Positions 43,404 to 51,955 of a stretch of DNA of 64,000 nucleotides are shown here, in pieces. Position 1 is the first letter of the stretch. The number at the start of each line of letters is the position of its first letter. The stretch is from Paenibacillus sp. Soil766. Its GTDB lineage: Bacteria; Bacillota; Bacilli; Paenibacillales; NBRC-103111. The DNA lies in contig NZ_LMSJ01000008.1 of assembly GCF_001428105.1 (NCBI RefSeq), positions 1 through 64,000 on the forward strand, written 5' to 3'. Below the pieces are notes generated by a model that made no database searches, was not told the origin of the DNA, and worked only from the letters and a program-made list of their open reading frames with translations. The translations under genes and the position numbers were made by a program.

Positions 43404-44801
43404 ATGAACAAGGGGATCGTAATGGAATTAAGCGAGAGCTCCATTATTGTAATGAATTCAGAGGGGCGTTTTGATAAGTTGCCAAGGGGGACGCGCAGTT
43501 GTGAATTAGGTGAAGAGATTCTCTACTCACCAGTGAAGCGTCGGTTACAAGTACCGCAAATGGCTGTCGTGTCAGCATTAGCTGCTGCCATTGTTGTATG
43601 CTTCGTTCTGGTATCAACCTTGTCAGGTGGTGTGCCCGGCAATAGTGTTGTTGCCTACGTAACCATTGATATTAATCCAAGTGTTGAAATTGGCATCGAT
43701 AATAATGAGATTGTTCGTGACCTGCATGGACTTAATACAGACGGTGAGGATTTGATTCAAGCTTTAGTGTTTGAAGGTAAAACATTAGAGGATGTAACGT
43801 CTGATATTCTCGATAAAGCCGAGCAAGGGGCATTGGCGAAAGGTGAAGGAGATATTATTATTTCCTCAACGGTTGTAGGAGCCAAAACAACGGTCGACGA
43901 CGAAGCCATTGCGACGAAGCTGAAAGCTCAGGTAAATAAACATATCGAAGACAGTCATCCGGACCAAGTGAAGAATTATGAAGTGCAAGCTTTCGCTGCT
44001 CCGCAAGAAGTAAGACAAGAAGCGAAAGCAAGTGGTGTATCCGCAGGGAAATATGCGATCTATCTCAATGCCGTTGATAATGGTGCGAAAGTATCGCTGG
44101 ATGACATCAAAACGACTTCCATTCATCAACTGGCGAAGGATAACGGTGGTATTCAAACGTTCGTTAAACCAGATAAACCGATTGATAAGTCTACTTTGCA
44201 AAGGTTACTTGCTGACGAAAAGTCAGGTAAGCTCAGTGAGCGTGCTCAGCAAACTTCGGTTGCCAAATCCGGTACGGGTAATTCATCTAATAAAGATGAC
44301 GATAAAAACAGTAAAAACAACAACGGCAAAGGTAACAATGCAGGGAATAATACCCCGGGCAAAGTGACTAAGAAACCGACGCCGACACCAACATCTAAGA
44401 ATGACAATAACGGCAGAAATAATAACAACGATAACAATAATAACAATGGTAAGAACAACGGAAATGATAAGAATAACGGCAACGAGAAGAATGAGGATCG
44501 CAAACCAACCCCAAAGCCGGATCGTAAGGATGATGACGACGACGATGGGAAGAAACCTACGGTAACGAAAAAAACAACTTCGACACCGAAGGCAACTCCA
44601 ACGCCAAAAGCTACTCCAACACCAAAGGCTACTTCAACACCAAAAGCTACTGCGAAGCCTACAGTGAAACCAACAAGTTCAAGTAAACCTACGGTGAACC
44701 CATTTTCTAGGGATGACAACGGGAAATTCCCAGGTATCAATTGGGGCTGGGGGAGCAATGATCGGGACGACAATGGTAATCAAAATGAGGGAAGAAGATA
44801 A
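43404..44801 (+). CDS. rsgI: Anti-sigma-I factor RsgI
   Basis: 465 residues. An N-terminal cytoplasmic anti-sigma domain (1-50: GIVMELSESSIIVMNSEGRF) is followed by one transmembrane helix (about 53-73). The external domain carries YVTIDINPSVEIGID; autocleavage at the Asn-Pro bond of this motif is known for RsgI proteins. After about residue 285 the protein is a long unstructured tail rich in Asn, Asp, Lys, then Pro/Thr, with TPKATP repeats near 400-430. No carbohydrate-binding module is present, unlike clostridial forms. It holds SigI inactive at the membrane until a wall signal. Confidence 0.93.
   Translation: MNKGIVMELSESSIIVMNSEGRFDKLPRGTRSCELGEEILYSPVKRRLQVPQMAVVSALAAAIVVCFVLVSTLSGGVPGNSVVAYVTIDINPSVEIGIDNNEIVRDLHGLNTDGEDLIQALVFEGKTLEDVTSDILDKAEQGALAKGEGDIIISSTVVGAKTTVDDEAIATKLKAQVNKHIEDSHPDQVKNYEVQAFAAPQEVRQEAKASGVSAGKYAIYLNAVDNGAKVSLDDIKTTSIHQLAKDNGGIQTFVKPDKPIDKSTLQRLLADEKSGKLSERAQQTSVAKSGTGNSSNKDDDKNSKNNNGKGNNAGNNTPGKVTKKPTPTPTSKNDNNGRNNNNDNNNNNGKNNGNDKNNGNEKNEDRKPTPKPDRKDDDDDDGKKPTVTKKTTSTPKATPTPKATPTPKATSTPKATAKPTVKPTSSSKPTVNPFSRDDNGKFPGINWGWGSNDRDDNGNQNEGRR
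44571..44662 (+). repeat. Short tandem coding repeats (TPKAT) in rsgI
   Basis: Repeated units of 15-18 bases such as ACTCCAACGCCAAAAGCT encode the TPKATP/TSTPKAT spacer in the extracellular tail of RsgI. Confidence 0.65.
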
Positions 44802-44805
44802 AGGA

Positions 44806-44839
44806 AGAGCACCTGAGGCATTCGTCTCAGGTGCTTTTG
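44806..44839 (+). terminator. Terminator of sigI-rsgI
   Basis: AGCACCTGAG (44808-44817), loop, CTCAGGTGCT (44826-44835), then TTT. Confidence 0.85.
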
Positions 44840-44863
44840 CATGTAAGTGACCTAGTGGACAGC

Positions 44864-44977
44864 ATGGAAAGTAGAACTGACTTGTATTACAATATTGAAG
44901 TGAAGAAGGAAGCTCTTGCGGGAGAGCATGAGAAAGACGAAGAGGAAGTTAATCTGGTTGTGAACCAGCAAACCTAA
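44864..44977 (+). CDS. Candidate 37-residue acidic small protein
   Basis: An ATG-initiated frame between the rsgI terminator and the aldo/keto reductase begins MESRTDLYYNIEVKKEALAG and ends VNLVVNQQT. It is hydrophilic and acidic, without low-complexity runs, and stops 13 bases before the next start. The ribosome site is weak. It may be a real small protein coupled to the next gene or a chance frame. Confidence 0.35.
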   Translation: MESRTDLYYNIEVKKEALAGEHEKDEEEVNLVVNQQT

Positions 44978-44990
44978 GGGGGAATAAGGC

Positions 44991-46004
44991 TTGAAATATT
45001 CAACATTTGGGAAGTCTGGCTATAAAGTGTCGTCATTAGGGTTTGGCGCCATGAATTTGCCTAGCGTTCCCTTGGAACAAGCGAGAGAAGCACTTAATTA
45101 TGCTTTGGATCATGGCATTAATTACATAGATACAGCAGCGGCCTATAGGAACAGCGAAGAGATTATCGGGGAGTGTATCTCGCATCGAAGACAGGAGTAT
45201 TTCTTGGCAACGAAGACAGGCGCACGCGATTACGCTACTGCGAAAGCAGAAATTGAGCGAAGCCTAGTACGCATGAAGACTAATCATGTTGATTTACTAC
45301 AAATTCACTATGTGAATAATGTTACGGAATACAAGAAAGCGATGGAAGTCGGCGGCGCCTACGAGGCTGCGTTAGAGGCTCAGCGAGAGGGAAAAGTGCG
45401 GTTTATCGGCATTTCCGGACATCGACCAGATTTACTTGTCAAATGGATTGCGAACGAGCAGTTCTCGCAAATATTATTTCATCTGAACTTGGCACAGCCC
45501 TTCGCCTTGGATGAGCTAATTCCCAAAGCAGCTGAGATGGACTTGATGCGAGTAGCGATGAAGCCCTTGTCAGGTGGATTTATTCAACCCGTGGATCGTG
45601 CGATCCGATATCCATATAGCCAGGATGTGCATGTAACCATTTCAGGGATGGTCAGCGTGAAGGAAGTGCAAGAGAATTTGGAAGCGCAAAGGAAGGAAGT
45701 TGGTCCTGAGGAGCGCCGTGAGCTAGAACAGCTTGCAGTTGAGTTAGGTGAGCACGATTGCAGACGGTGTAATTATTGCTCCTGTCCACTGGAAATCCCA
45801 ATCCCTGATGTGATGATCGCAAGTAAGTTCAGGGAGAAATTCGGCTTGCTGCCGAAGGGGGATGGATTTTTCCAGCGGCATCAGGAAAAAATAACTAGCT
45901 GTGCAGACCATGATCCTTGTAAAGTGGTCCCACTATGTGAAGCAAAGTGTCCGTACCAACTACCGATGTCGTCGGTTGTGCAGAAGGCGGCTTCATTTTA
46001 TTAG
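44991..46004 (+). CDS. Aldo/keto reductase with C-terminal Fe-S cysteines
   Basis: A 337-residue (alpha/beta)8 oxidoreductase: FGFGAMNLP-type start, DTAAAYRNSEE (Asp, Tyr), LATKTG and LLQIHYV. The C-terminal 70 residues add a cysteine-rich region (CRRCNYCSCP, then CADHDPCKVVPLC and CEAKC) typical of 4Fe-4S aldo/keto reductases. TTG start with AGGGGGA upstream. Substrate unknown. Confidence 0.88.
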   Translation: MKYSTFGKSGYKVSSLGFGAMNLPSVPLEQAREALNYALDHGINYIDTAAAYRNSEEIIGECISHRRQEYFLATKTGARDYATAKAEIERSLVRMKTNHVDLLQIHYVNNVTEYKKAMEVGGAYEAALEAQREGKVRFIGISGHRPDLLVKWIANEQFSQILFHLNLAQPFALDELIPKAAEMDLMRVAMKPLSGGFIQPVDRAIRYPYSQDVHVTISGMVSVKEVQENLEAQRKEVGPEERRELEQLAVELGEHDCRRCNYCSCPLEIPIPDVMIASKFREKFGLLPKGDGFFQRHQEKITSCADHDPCKVVPLCEAKCPYQLPMSSVVQKAASFY

Positions 46005-46012
46005 GGGGAGCA

Positions 46013-46096
46013 AGGAAGTGAGCTAGGGAGTGTGTGAGGAAGTGCGCTAGGGAGTGAGCTAGGAAGTGCGTTAGGAAGTGCACTAGGGAGTAGAGC
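46013..46096 (+). repeat. 12-bp minisatellite, seven units
   Basis: Seven consecutive units of the form AGGRAGTGNGNT run from 46013 to 46096 (such as AGGAAGTGAGCT, AGGAAGTGCGCT, AGGAAGTGCACT), then degenerate to about 46130. The reverse strand reads as a four-residue repeat (SLAH/FLAH type), with no ribosome site or homology seen. Confidence 0.9.
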
Positions 46097-46198
46097 ATGT
46101 AAGTGCGCGTGAGTAGAGCAAGGGAGTACGGATGCGGGTCAGGCACCATGTGAGGCGAGACAACGAGCGGCAGGGATGGTTCTGCTTCGTCAGCTCAA

Positions 46199-46395
46199 GC
46201 GATTTAATGGAAAAAGTACAGCTAATTTCGACTAATCCCATGGATTTAGAGGAATAGATGGATTTTATGTAGTTAATTTGCCTAGTTTGGTTTGAAAATG
46301 GCAATTAGGCGGAAAATAACTGGGGATTTTCCAGTTAAATGGATTTTTTGATGAAATGTGAAGAAATTAACGGGAGTTTATCCAGTTAATTGGCG
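46199..46395. repeat. Cluster of palindromic intergenic repeats
   Basis: This AT-rich stretch holds two palindromes, ATAACTGGGGATTTTCCAGT at 46316-46335 and one with arms ATTAAC/GTTAAT at 46366-46390. A looser relative lies near 46199-46230. They share the TTAAC-GGA-TCC-GTTAA shape with the element at 40023. Confidence 0.6.
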
Positions 46396-46462
46396 GACGG
46401 AAATAGGCAGATAGGGATAAAAGCAAGATTCGAAAAATGGATGAGGGTAGGGATCATTTCCT

Positions 46463-47971
46463 ATGTTTACTAAAATAACAGACATCACAACGCGTGTGTA
46501 CACCTCGTTGTTGGATAATGCAGAAGGGGCAGACGTGATTCTCGTCTGCCTTACCGAAGCGGAGCTGCGCCAGGACGGTGTCCTCGGCCAGCCGCAGCTC
46601 GACCAGGCCCTTGAGCGCATGCGCGCAAAGGGCCTATTCACGGGCGCCTCAGGCGAGCTCGAGGCGCTGCCGACCCACGGGCTGCTGCCGTACGCGTACG
46701 TGCTGGTAGCGGGGCTCGGCCCCGCTGCCACGCGCGATACGCTGCGCGCAGCCGCGGTCTTTGCAGCGCGCAAGATGCTCGCGCTGCAGTTCGAACGCTT
46801 GGCGCTGAAGCTGCCAAGCGGCTTCGACAGCCGGTCAGCCGCTTCGGCGCTGACCGAAGGGCTGCTCCTCGGTACGTACCGCATTGCGGCGTACCGCAAG
46901 AACGAGCCTGCGCGCGCGGAGCTGCGCCAGGCGGTGTTGCTCACAGAAGCGGCTGCGGATGCAGCGCTTCTCGCAAGTGCGATCGCAGCCGCCGAGGCGG
47001 TTGCGGAGGGCACGAACTATGCCCGGGATCTCACGAACCTCCCGGGCAACAAGCTTGTGCCGGCTTCCCTCGCAGAGGAAGCCATCACACTCGCCCAGCA
47101 CTATGGCTTCGCCATAGAAGTGCTGGATGAGCACGAGATCGCCGCCCGCGGGATGGGCGGCCTCACGGCGGTGGGCGCGGGCAGCGTCCACCCGCCCCGC
47201 ATGATCACCCTGCGGTACACGGGTGATCCGGGCAGTGCCGACGTGCTGGGCCTCGTCGGCAAGGGCGTGACCTTCGATACCGGCGGTATCTCGATGAAGA
47301 AGCCCGACGGCATGGAAGAAATGATCAGTGATATGGGCGGAGCCGCCACACTGCTTGGAGTACTTCACGTCGTCGGTCAATTGAAACCGAAGGTAAATCT
47401 GGTTGTGGTTATTCCCGCAGCAGAGAATATGACGTCGGGTACGGCGTACCGTCCAGGGGATATCGTCACAATGCTCAGCGGGCATTCCGTGGAGGTATTG
47501 AATACCGATGCGGAGGGTCGTATTATTTTGGCAGAGGGAATCACTTACGCCAAAGCGCAAGGGGCGAACCGTCTAATCGACGTAGCGACATTAACGGGCG
47601 CGATTTTGATCTCCTTTGCAGATATCGCAACAGGGGCTGTTACGAATGACGATGAATTCATTAAGCCATTCCTGCAAGCAGCAGGAGATGCAGGCGAGAA
47701 AATATGGCAGCTTCCGAACTATCCCGAATATCGCGCAATGCTGAAAAGTGATGTAGCGGATATCAAAAACGCGACATCCTCCGACCGCTGGGCAGGCGCG
47801 ATTACGGCAGGACTGTTCATCGGATACTTTGCTGAGGAAACGCCTTGGATCCATTTGGATACCGGTGGCACAGCTTGGCTATGGTCGGCCAAAGGCATCG
47901 AGCCCAAAGGGGCAACCGGTGTTCTGGTTCGAACGTTAGCGGCGTATTTGTGCGGCGAGCAGCTCGGTTAA
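46463..47971 (+). CDS. Leucyl aminopeptidase (M17, PepA-like)
   Basis: A 502-residue dimetal aminopeptidase of family M17 with the C-terminal catalytic domain motifs GKGVTFDTGGISMKK (Lys and Asp ligands) and NTDAEGRIILAEG (the family signature), then DVATLTGA. The N-terminal regulatory domain is about residues 1-160. It removes N-terminal amino acids from peptides in the cytosol. A high-GC stretch covers about 46540-47330 and then changes sharply to ordinary composition. The ribosome site is weak (GAGGGTAGGG). Confidence 0.9.
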   Translation: MFTKITDITTRVYTSLLDNAEGADVILVCLTEAELRQDGVLGQPQLDQALERMRAKGLFTGASGELEALPTHGLLPYAYVLVAGLGPAATRDTLRAAAVFAARKMLALQFERLALKLPSGFDSRSAASALTEGLLLGTYRIAAYRKNEPARAELRQAVLLTEAAADAALLASAIAAAEAVAEGTNYARDLTNLPGNKLVPASLAEEAITLAQHYGFAIEVLDEHEIAARGMGGLTAVGAGSVHPPRMITLRYTGDPGSADVLGLVGKGVTFDTGGISMKKPDGMEEMISDMGGAATLLGVLHVVGQLKPKVNLVVVIPAAENMTSGTAYRPGDIVTMLSGHSVEVLNTDAEGRIILAEGITYAKAQGANRLIDVATLTGAILISFADIATGAVTNDDEFIKPFLQAAGDAGEKIWQLPNYPEYRAMLKSDVADIKNATSSDRWAGAITAGLFIGYFAEETPWIHLDTGGTAWLWSAKGIEPKGATGVLVRTLAAYLCGEQLG

Positions 47972-47988
47972 TATTTTTCTTCAAATAA

Positions 47989-48064
47989 AAAAATCACCCA
48001 GGTTTGAAAGTCCTCCCACCTACCAGTTTCAGTAGGCTGAGATCTCAAGCGTTGGGTGATTTTA
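47989..48064. terminator. Long nested hairpin between convergent genes
   Basis: AAATCACCCA (47990-47999) pairs with TGGGTGATTT (48052-48061). Inside are further stems: TTGA/TCAA, CTC/GAG and CCTAC/GTAGG. Flanking A and T runs allow termination in both directions, for pepA and the minus-strand gene at 48078. Confidence 0.75.
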
Positions 48065-48077
48065 TGTTTAGTGGCTA

Positions 48078-48632
48078 TTAAGCGCCAACTTGTTGCCCCA
48101 GGGAGGCAGGTTGTTTAAAGTTGGTCTGCAGCAATTCTTGAATATCCGAAGTACGAATAATGAGACGGTTTACTTCATTCGTTGTATAAGAGAGCTGTTC
48201 GGTGCGCTGTTCGAGCTGGGCTAAGGAAATGCCGATCCAATGCTTCTTACGACGGTGCTTGAACAGATCGTATTTAAGTACGGTAAGCGTTGCCGCATAG
48301 GGGTCTGGCTTCACATACACATCTTTCATGTTATCTGCCAATTTGAAGAAAAGCTTACCGCCGTTCCATTTGACATAACCGGGTTCAAAAAGAATCACGA
48401 GAAAATCAGTATCTCCGTCGTCCTTGCTTTCCATCGAAATGAGGCGTACAGCGCCGTTCGCTTTGGGCTTAATATATTGATTCGAGCGGATATCAGGTAA
48501 AAAAGGCACGACAAGAATCGGGCAAACACTCGCGATATACAAATAAGTAGTTGACTCAAATTTCATAGAGAGTACAATGAAAATCAAAAAGAGCAACAAT
48601 GTTGCCAGCAAACCCCAAAATTTAGGTTTCAT
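48078..48632 (-). CDS. Uncharacterised membrane-anchored protein
   Basis: 184 residues. Two hydrophobic segments (residues 5-23 and 30-46) are followed by a mixed cytoplasmic domain with KWNGGKLFFKLADNMKDVYVKPDP and a helical C-terminus (LIIRTSDIQELLQTNF). No family recognised. Alone between two strongly marked terminator/promoter regions. Confidence 0.65.
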   Translation of the reverse strand: MKPKFWGLLATLLLFLIFIVLSMKFESTTYLYIASVCPILVVPFLPDIRSNQYIKPKANGAVRLISMESKDDGDTDFLVILFEPGYVKWNGGKLFFKLADNMKDVYVKPDPYAATLTVLKYDLFKHRRKKHWIGISLAQLEQRTEQLSYTTNEVNRLIIRTSDIQELLQTNFKQPASLGQQVGA

Positions 48633-48755
48633 AAGTTTACAATGATCCCGCCTGACATGATAGATTAGGTAATCACTTCTATTTTAACATATGCAACCCA
48701 TAGGTTGTAAACTATTAGATACTGCTAACTTTGCTAGACCGACAAAAGGAGATTT

Positions 48756-50039
48756 ATGCCTATGAAATTATTCGATCCGAGCGCGCGTAAGCCGAAGAAA
48801 AAAATGTCCACCTATCGTAAAAGCTTATTCGTCGCGACATTTGAGGGCTTTCCTGCTGTTATTATTTTTCAACTGCTTGGCGGACCGTTCCTAACCGGTT
48901 ACTTGATTTACTTGGGTGCAAGCTCCACCGAGATTGGCCTTATTCTAGCGATCACGACAGTCGTGAATATTGTACAAATCGCGATGGCTGTCGTCATGCA
49001 GAAATTCCGAAATCGGAAGCGCATGTTGATTATTTTCGGATCTACCCATCGTATATTATGGGCATGTGTAGGTTTAATTCCTTTTGTCTTACCGCAAGAG
49101 TATTGGGTGATCACCTACATGATTCTGTACACGGCTGCGCATCTGGGGAATGCGGCTGGGGGGATTGTGTGGACTTCACTGATCAGTGATGCGGTACCAG
49201 GCCCGATACGTGGGCGATATTTTGGGCTGCGTAATACGATTCTGGGTGGTGTGAGCTCGCTGGCGCTATTCGTAGGTGGTCAGATTCTGGATAAGTACCC
49301 TGGCGAACAGGGATTCAATTACATTTTCATGATTGTGAGTGTATGTGTGGTTCTTAACGTGATTGCTTACTTCTTGTACCCCAATCCGCCTTTCGAGCCT
49401 TCTACTGCATCCAATCCAGTTGGTATGATCCGGAAGCCTCTTATGGATCGCGCATTTCTTAGAGCAATCATTTTCCTAGCAGCCTTCCTCTTCGTGCAAG
49501 GATTGACTGTGCCTCTTTTCTCTTACGTTATGTTGAAGTTGATGAACATTTCCTATGGAACTGTTTCCTATATTACGGTAGTACATACCTTAGTCATGAT
49601 GGCTAGTTATTATGTATGGGGAAATCTCAATGCGCGATTCTCGGCTCAGACCTTGCTATTATGGTCGTTACCGATCATTGCGTTAGCGTGTTTATTATGG
49701 GGAGCTATCGCTTTCATTCCAGCAGTCGTTGTGCTGTACTTGGTTCATATTGTGCTTGGGATTGGCTTGGGAGGCTTCAACCAGATGGTTTTCGCTTTTA
49801 CAATTGGGGATACTCCGAAGAGTGAGCGTCCGATGTATATTGCGACGTACTCGGCGATCACAGGCTTCGCGGCTTTCTTGGGACCTGTTGCAGGGGGAAA
49901 GATTTATGCCCTAATTGTGGATCAACCTGAGTGGGTGCAGGTGTATGGCGTGTCCACGTTGGTGGGCGCTATCTTGCTCATACTTGGCTTGTGGGTAGGA
50001 CGTTATGTATTACGAACACAAATAAGGAGTGGCGTGTAA
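48756..50039 (+). CDS. MFS transporter
   Basis: A 427-residue major facilitator with about eleven or twelve membrane segments. The loop after segment 2 is the MFS-type FRNRKRML, and a GPIRGRYFGLRNTILGG loop sits in the middle. Substrate unknown. The oxidoreductase gene follows its stop by one base, so the pair may handle one compound such as a sugar derivative. AAAGGAG upstream. Confidence 0.82.
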   Translation: MPMKLFDPSARKPKKKMSTYRKSLFVATFEGFPAVIIFQLLGGPFLTGYLIYLGASSTEIGLILAITTVVNIVQIAMAVVMQKFRNRKRMLIIFGSTHRILWACVGLIPFVLPQEYWVITYMILYTAAHLGNAAGGIVWTSLISDAVPGPIRGRYFGLRNTILGGVSSLALFVGGQILDKYPGEQGFNYIFMIVSVCVVLNVIAYFLYPNPPFEPSTASNPVGMIRKPLMDRAFLRAIIFLAAFLFVQGLTVPLFSYVMLKLMNISYGTVSYITVVHTLVMMASYYVWGNLNARFSAQTLLLWSLPIIALACLLWGAIAFIPAVVVLYLVHIVLGIGLGGFNQMVFAFTIGDTPKSERPMYIATYSAITGFAAFLGPVAGGKIYALIVDQPEWVQVYGVSTLVGAILLILGLWVGRYVLRTQIRSGV

Positions 50040-50040
50040 C

Positions 50041-50961
50041 ATGTCAAAAAAAAGAATCGGCCTCATCGGCTTAGGTGATATTGCACAAAAAGTATACTTA
50101 CCTTTGCTGTCCGTTAATGAACAAGTAGATCTCGTAGGGATTATGAGCTCTACGCCGGCAACTGTTGAACGCATGAAGTTGAAGTACAGAGTGCCGTTTG
50201 GGACGACACAATTGGATGAATTATTAGCGCTTGGGTTGGATGCTGTTTTCGTGCATAGTCCGACGTCGACGCACTATGATATTGCGATGAAATGCATGGC
50301 TCATGGCGTAGCAGTCTATGTGGATAAGCCGCTATCGTATGCGTGGAATGAGTCCGTGGAAATGGCTTCGTACGCGGAGAGGAAAGGTGTATTGCTCGCA
50401 GCTGGCTTTAATCGTCGCTTTGCGCCACTTTATATGGAGGCGAAACAATGGTTGCAGGAGTCAGGCGGTTTCGATGTAGCCTCAGCCGTAAAGCATCGTA
50501 CCAAGCTGCAGGGACACAGCGCCAAAGAAACACTGTACGACGATTTGATCCACATGCTGGACACGTTGCTTTGGCTTGGTGATAGTTCGTATGAGGTGAG
50601 AGCCTCCCATCAACAGGTGGATGATAGCGGCAAGTTGCTTCATGCATCTGGAACGTTGAGCTTCGGTTCATCTATAGGTTCCTACAGTATGGTTAGACTC
50701 GCTGGTGTTGATTTGGAAAAGGTGGAGCTGCACGGCAGCGGTAGATCCGTCGAGGTGACGAATTTAGAGTCAGCGGTCTTCTATGATAAAAATGCCGCTC
50801 CGCGACTGCGCACCTTCGGCAGCTGGGACACGGTGCTGGAGCGTAGAGGCTTCGCTGGTGTTGTTCAGCATTTTATCGTTAGTTTAGCAAATCCGCAGGC
50901 ATGCAGCATACGTGCTGATCTTGTACTAAACTCTCATCAATTGGTAGAGCGATTATCTTAA
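50041..50961 (+). CDS. Gfo/Idh/MocA family oxidoreductase
   Basis: A 306-residue NAD(P)-dependent oxidoreductase. The Rossmann motif GLIGLGDIAQKVYLPLL is near residue 7, VDKPLSY contains the catalytic Lys, and the C-terminal domain has AGFNRRF. The family acts on sugars or inositols; the actual substrate is unknown. It starts at the ATG one base after the MFS stop with AAGGAG inside that gene's end. Confidence 0.87.
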   Translation: MSKKRIGLIGLGDIAQKVYLPLLSVNEQVDLVGIMSSTPATVERMKLKYRVPFGTTQLDELLALGLDAVFVHSPTSTHYDIAMKCMAHGVAVYVDKPLSYAWNESVEMASYAERKGVLLAAGFNRRFAPLYMEAKQWLQESGGFDVASAVKHRTKLQGHSAKETLYDDLIHMLDTLLWLGDSSYEVRASHQQVDDSGKLLHASGTLSFGSSIGSYSMVRLAGVDLEKVELHGSGRSVEVTNLESAVFYDKNAAPRLRTFGSWDTVLERRGFAGVVQHFIVSLANPQACSIRADLVLNSHQLVERLS

Positions 50962-50965
50962 AGTA

Positions 50966-51016
50966 ATAACACCGTTGCAGCTGGCTTTCAAGCAGCTTGT
51001 AACGGTGTTTTTTTTA
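50966..51016 (+). terminator. Terminator
   Basis: AACACCGTT (50968-50976) pairs with AACGGTGTT (51001-51009), with an inner CAGCTG/CAGCTTG stem and a run of eight T. Confidence 0.85.
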
Positions 51017-51050
51017 TTTCGAGCTAGGGGATTACATTCGAAAAATGAGA

Positions 51051-51929
51051 TTACTCTTTTACAGCTCCAATGACAATGCCTTTGACAAAAAAGCGTTGCA
51101 GAAAGGGATATACGACCAGGATCGGGAGCATCGCGATGAAGATTTGCGCAGATTTGACGCTCCGATTGGATAAAAGTTCCAAATCTTCAAAATCAATGCC
51201 AGTTTGACTGAGGTCGCGTGCTACTACGATGGTCTGCAGCAACGTGGCCAGTGGCCATTGATCTGGAGATCTCATGTATAACATGCCGTCGAACCAGTTG
51301 TTCCAATGGCCAACCAGTGTGAATAAGGAAAGGGTTGCAAGGGCTGGCAACGATATCGGTAAATAAACGGACATGAAAATTCTAAACGAATTTGCCCCGT
51401 CCATGGTAGCCGCTTCATCCAACTCCTTGGGAATAGCCCGAAAAAAATTCATCATGAGAATAACATTCCAAACATTGAGCAGATGCGGAAGAATATAGAC
51501 CCAGAACGAACCAACCAGTCCGATTTTCTGGTTCAGCAGGTAGTGCGGGATAAGTCCGGCATCGAAGATCATAATGATCAAGAAGAACCATACGTAAAAG
51601 TTGCGTGGCTTGAATTCGATGCTGCTCCTAGACAATGGAAAGGCCGCTAGAACGGTGACGATCATAGCCAATACCGTACCGATCAGGCTTCGCAATACCG
51701 AGATTTGGATGGCATGCAGGAAGTTGTCGTTTTGAAAGGTTTTCACATAGCTGTCCAGATTAAAATCGATCGGGATAAAAGTGACTAAGTTCGATTCGGC
51801 TGCCGTTTTTCCACTGAGGGAAACGGCGAAGATATGCACCAACGGTAAAATACAAAGGATGGAAACAAGGATCAGAATCGTCACGTTCAAGTAATAAAAC
51901 ACTTTATAGGATGGATTTTTATAATACAT
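51051..51929 (-). CDS. Carbohydrate ABC transporter permease (LplC/YtcP-like)
   Basis: About 292 residues with six membrane segments and the EAA loop motif ELDEAATMDGANSFRIFMSVYLP. Start at 51929 (MYYKNPSYKV) is preferred over 51980 because GGAGG is eight bases upstream. It pairs with the next permease as a CUT1-type importer. No ATPase gene is present, so a shared MsmX-type ATPase is expected. Divergent from the YesM/YesN genes. Confidence 0.88.
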   Translation of the reverse strand: MYYKNPSYKVFYYLNVTILILVSILCILPLVHIFAVSLSGKTAAESNLVTFIPIDFNLDSYVKTFQNDNFLHAIQISVLRSLIGTVLAMIVTVLAAFPLSRSSIEFKPRNFYVWFFLIIMIFDAGLIPHYLLNQKIGLVGSFWVYILPHLLNVWNVILMMNFFRAIPKELDEAATMDGANSFRIFMSVYLPISLPALATLSLFTLVGHWNNWFDGMLYMRSPDQWPLATLLQTIVVARDLSQTGIDFEDLELLSNRSVKSAQIFIAMLPILVVYPFLQRFFVKGIVIGAVKE

Positions 51930-51955
51930 AACTTTTTCCTCCGCAGTTATTAAGT

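Noticed and set aside
45895-46149. Minus-strand frame with HFLAHSLA-type repeats
   Set aside because: It is the reverse reading of the 12-bp minisatellite; no ribosome site and no recognisable family.
46835-47560. Minus-strand frame of 241 codons
   Set aside because: It is antisense to the leucyl aminopeptidase, whose motifs are clear; the length is due to high GC.
47989-48064. Structured non-coding RNA gene
   Set aside because: The nested stems are strong, but the position between convergent genes and the flanking T-runs fit a bidirectional terminator.
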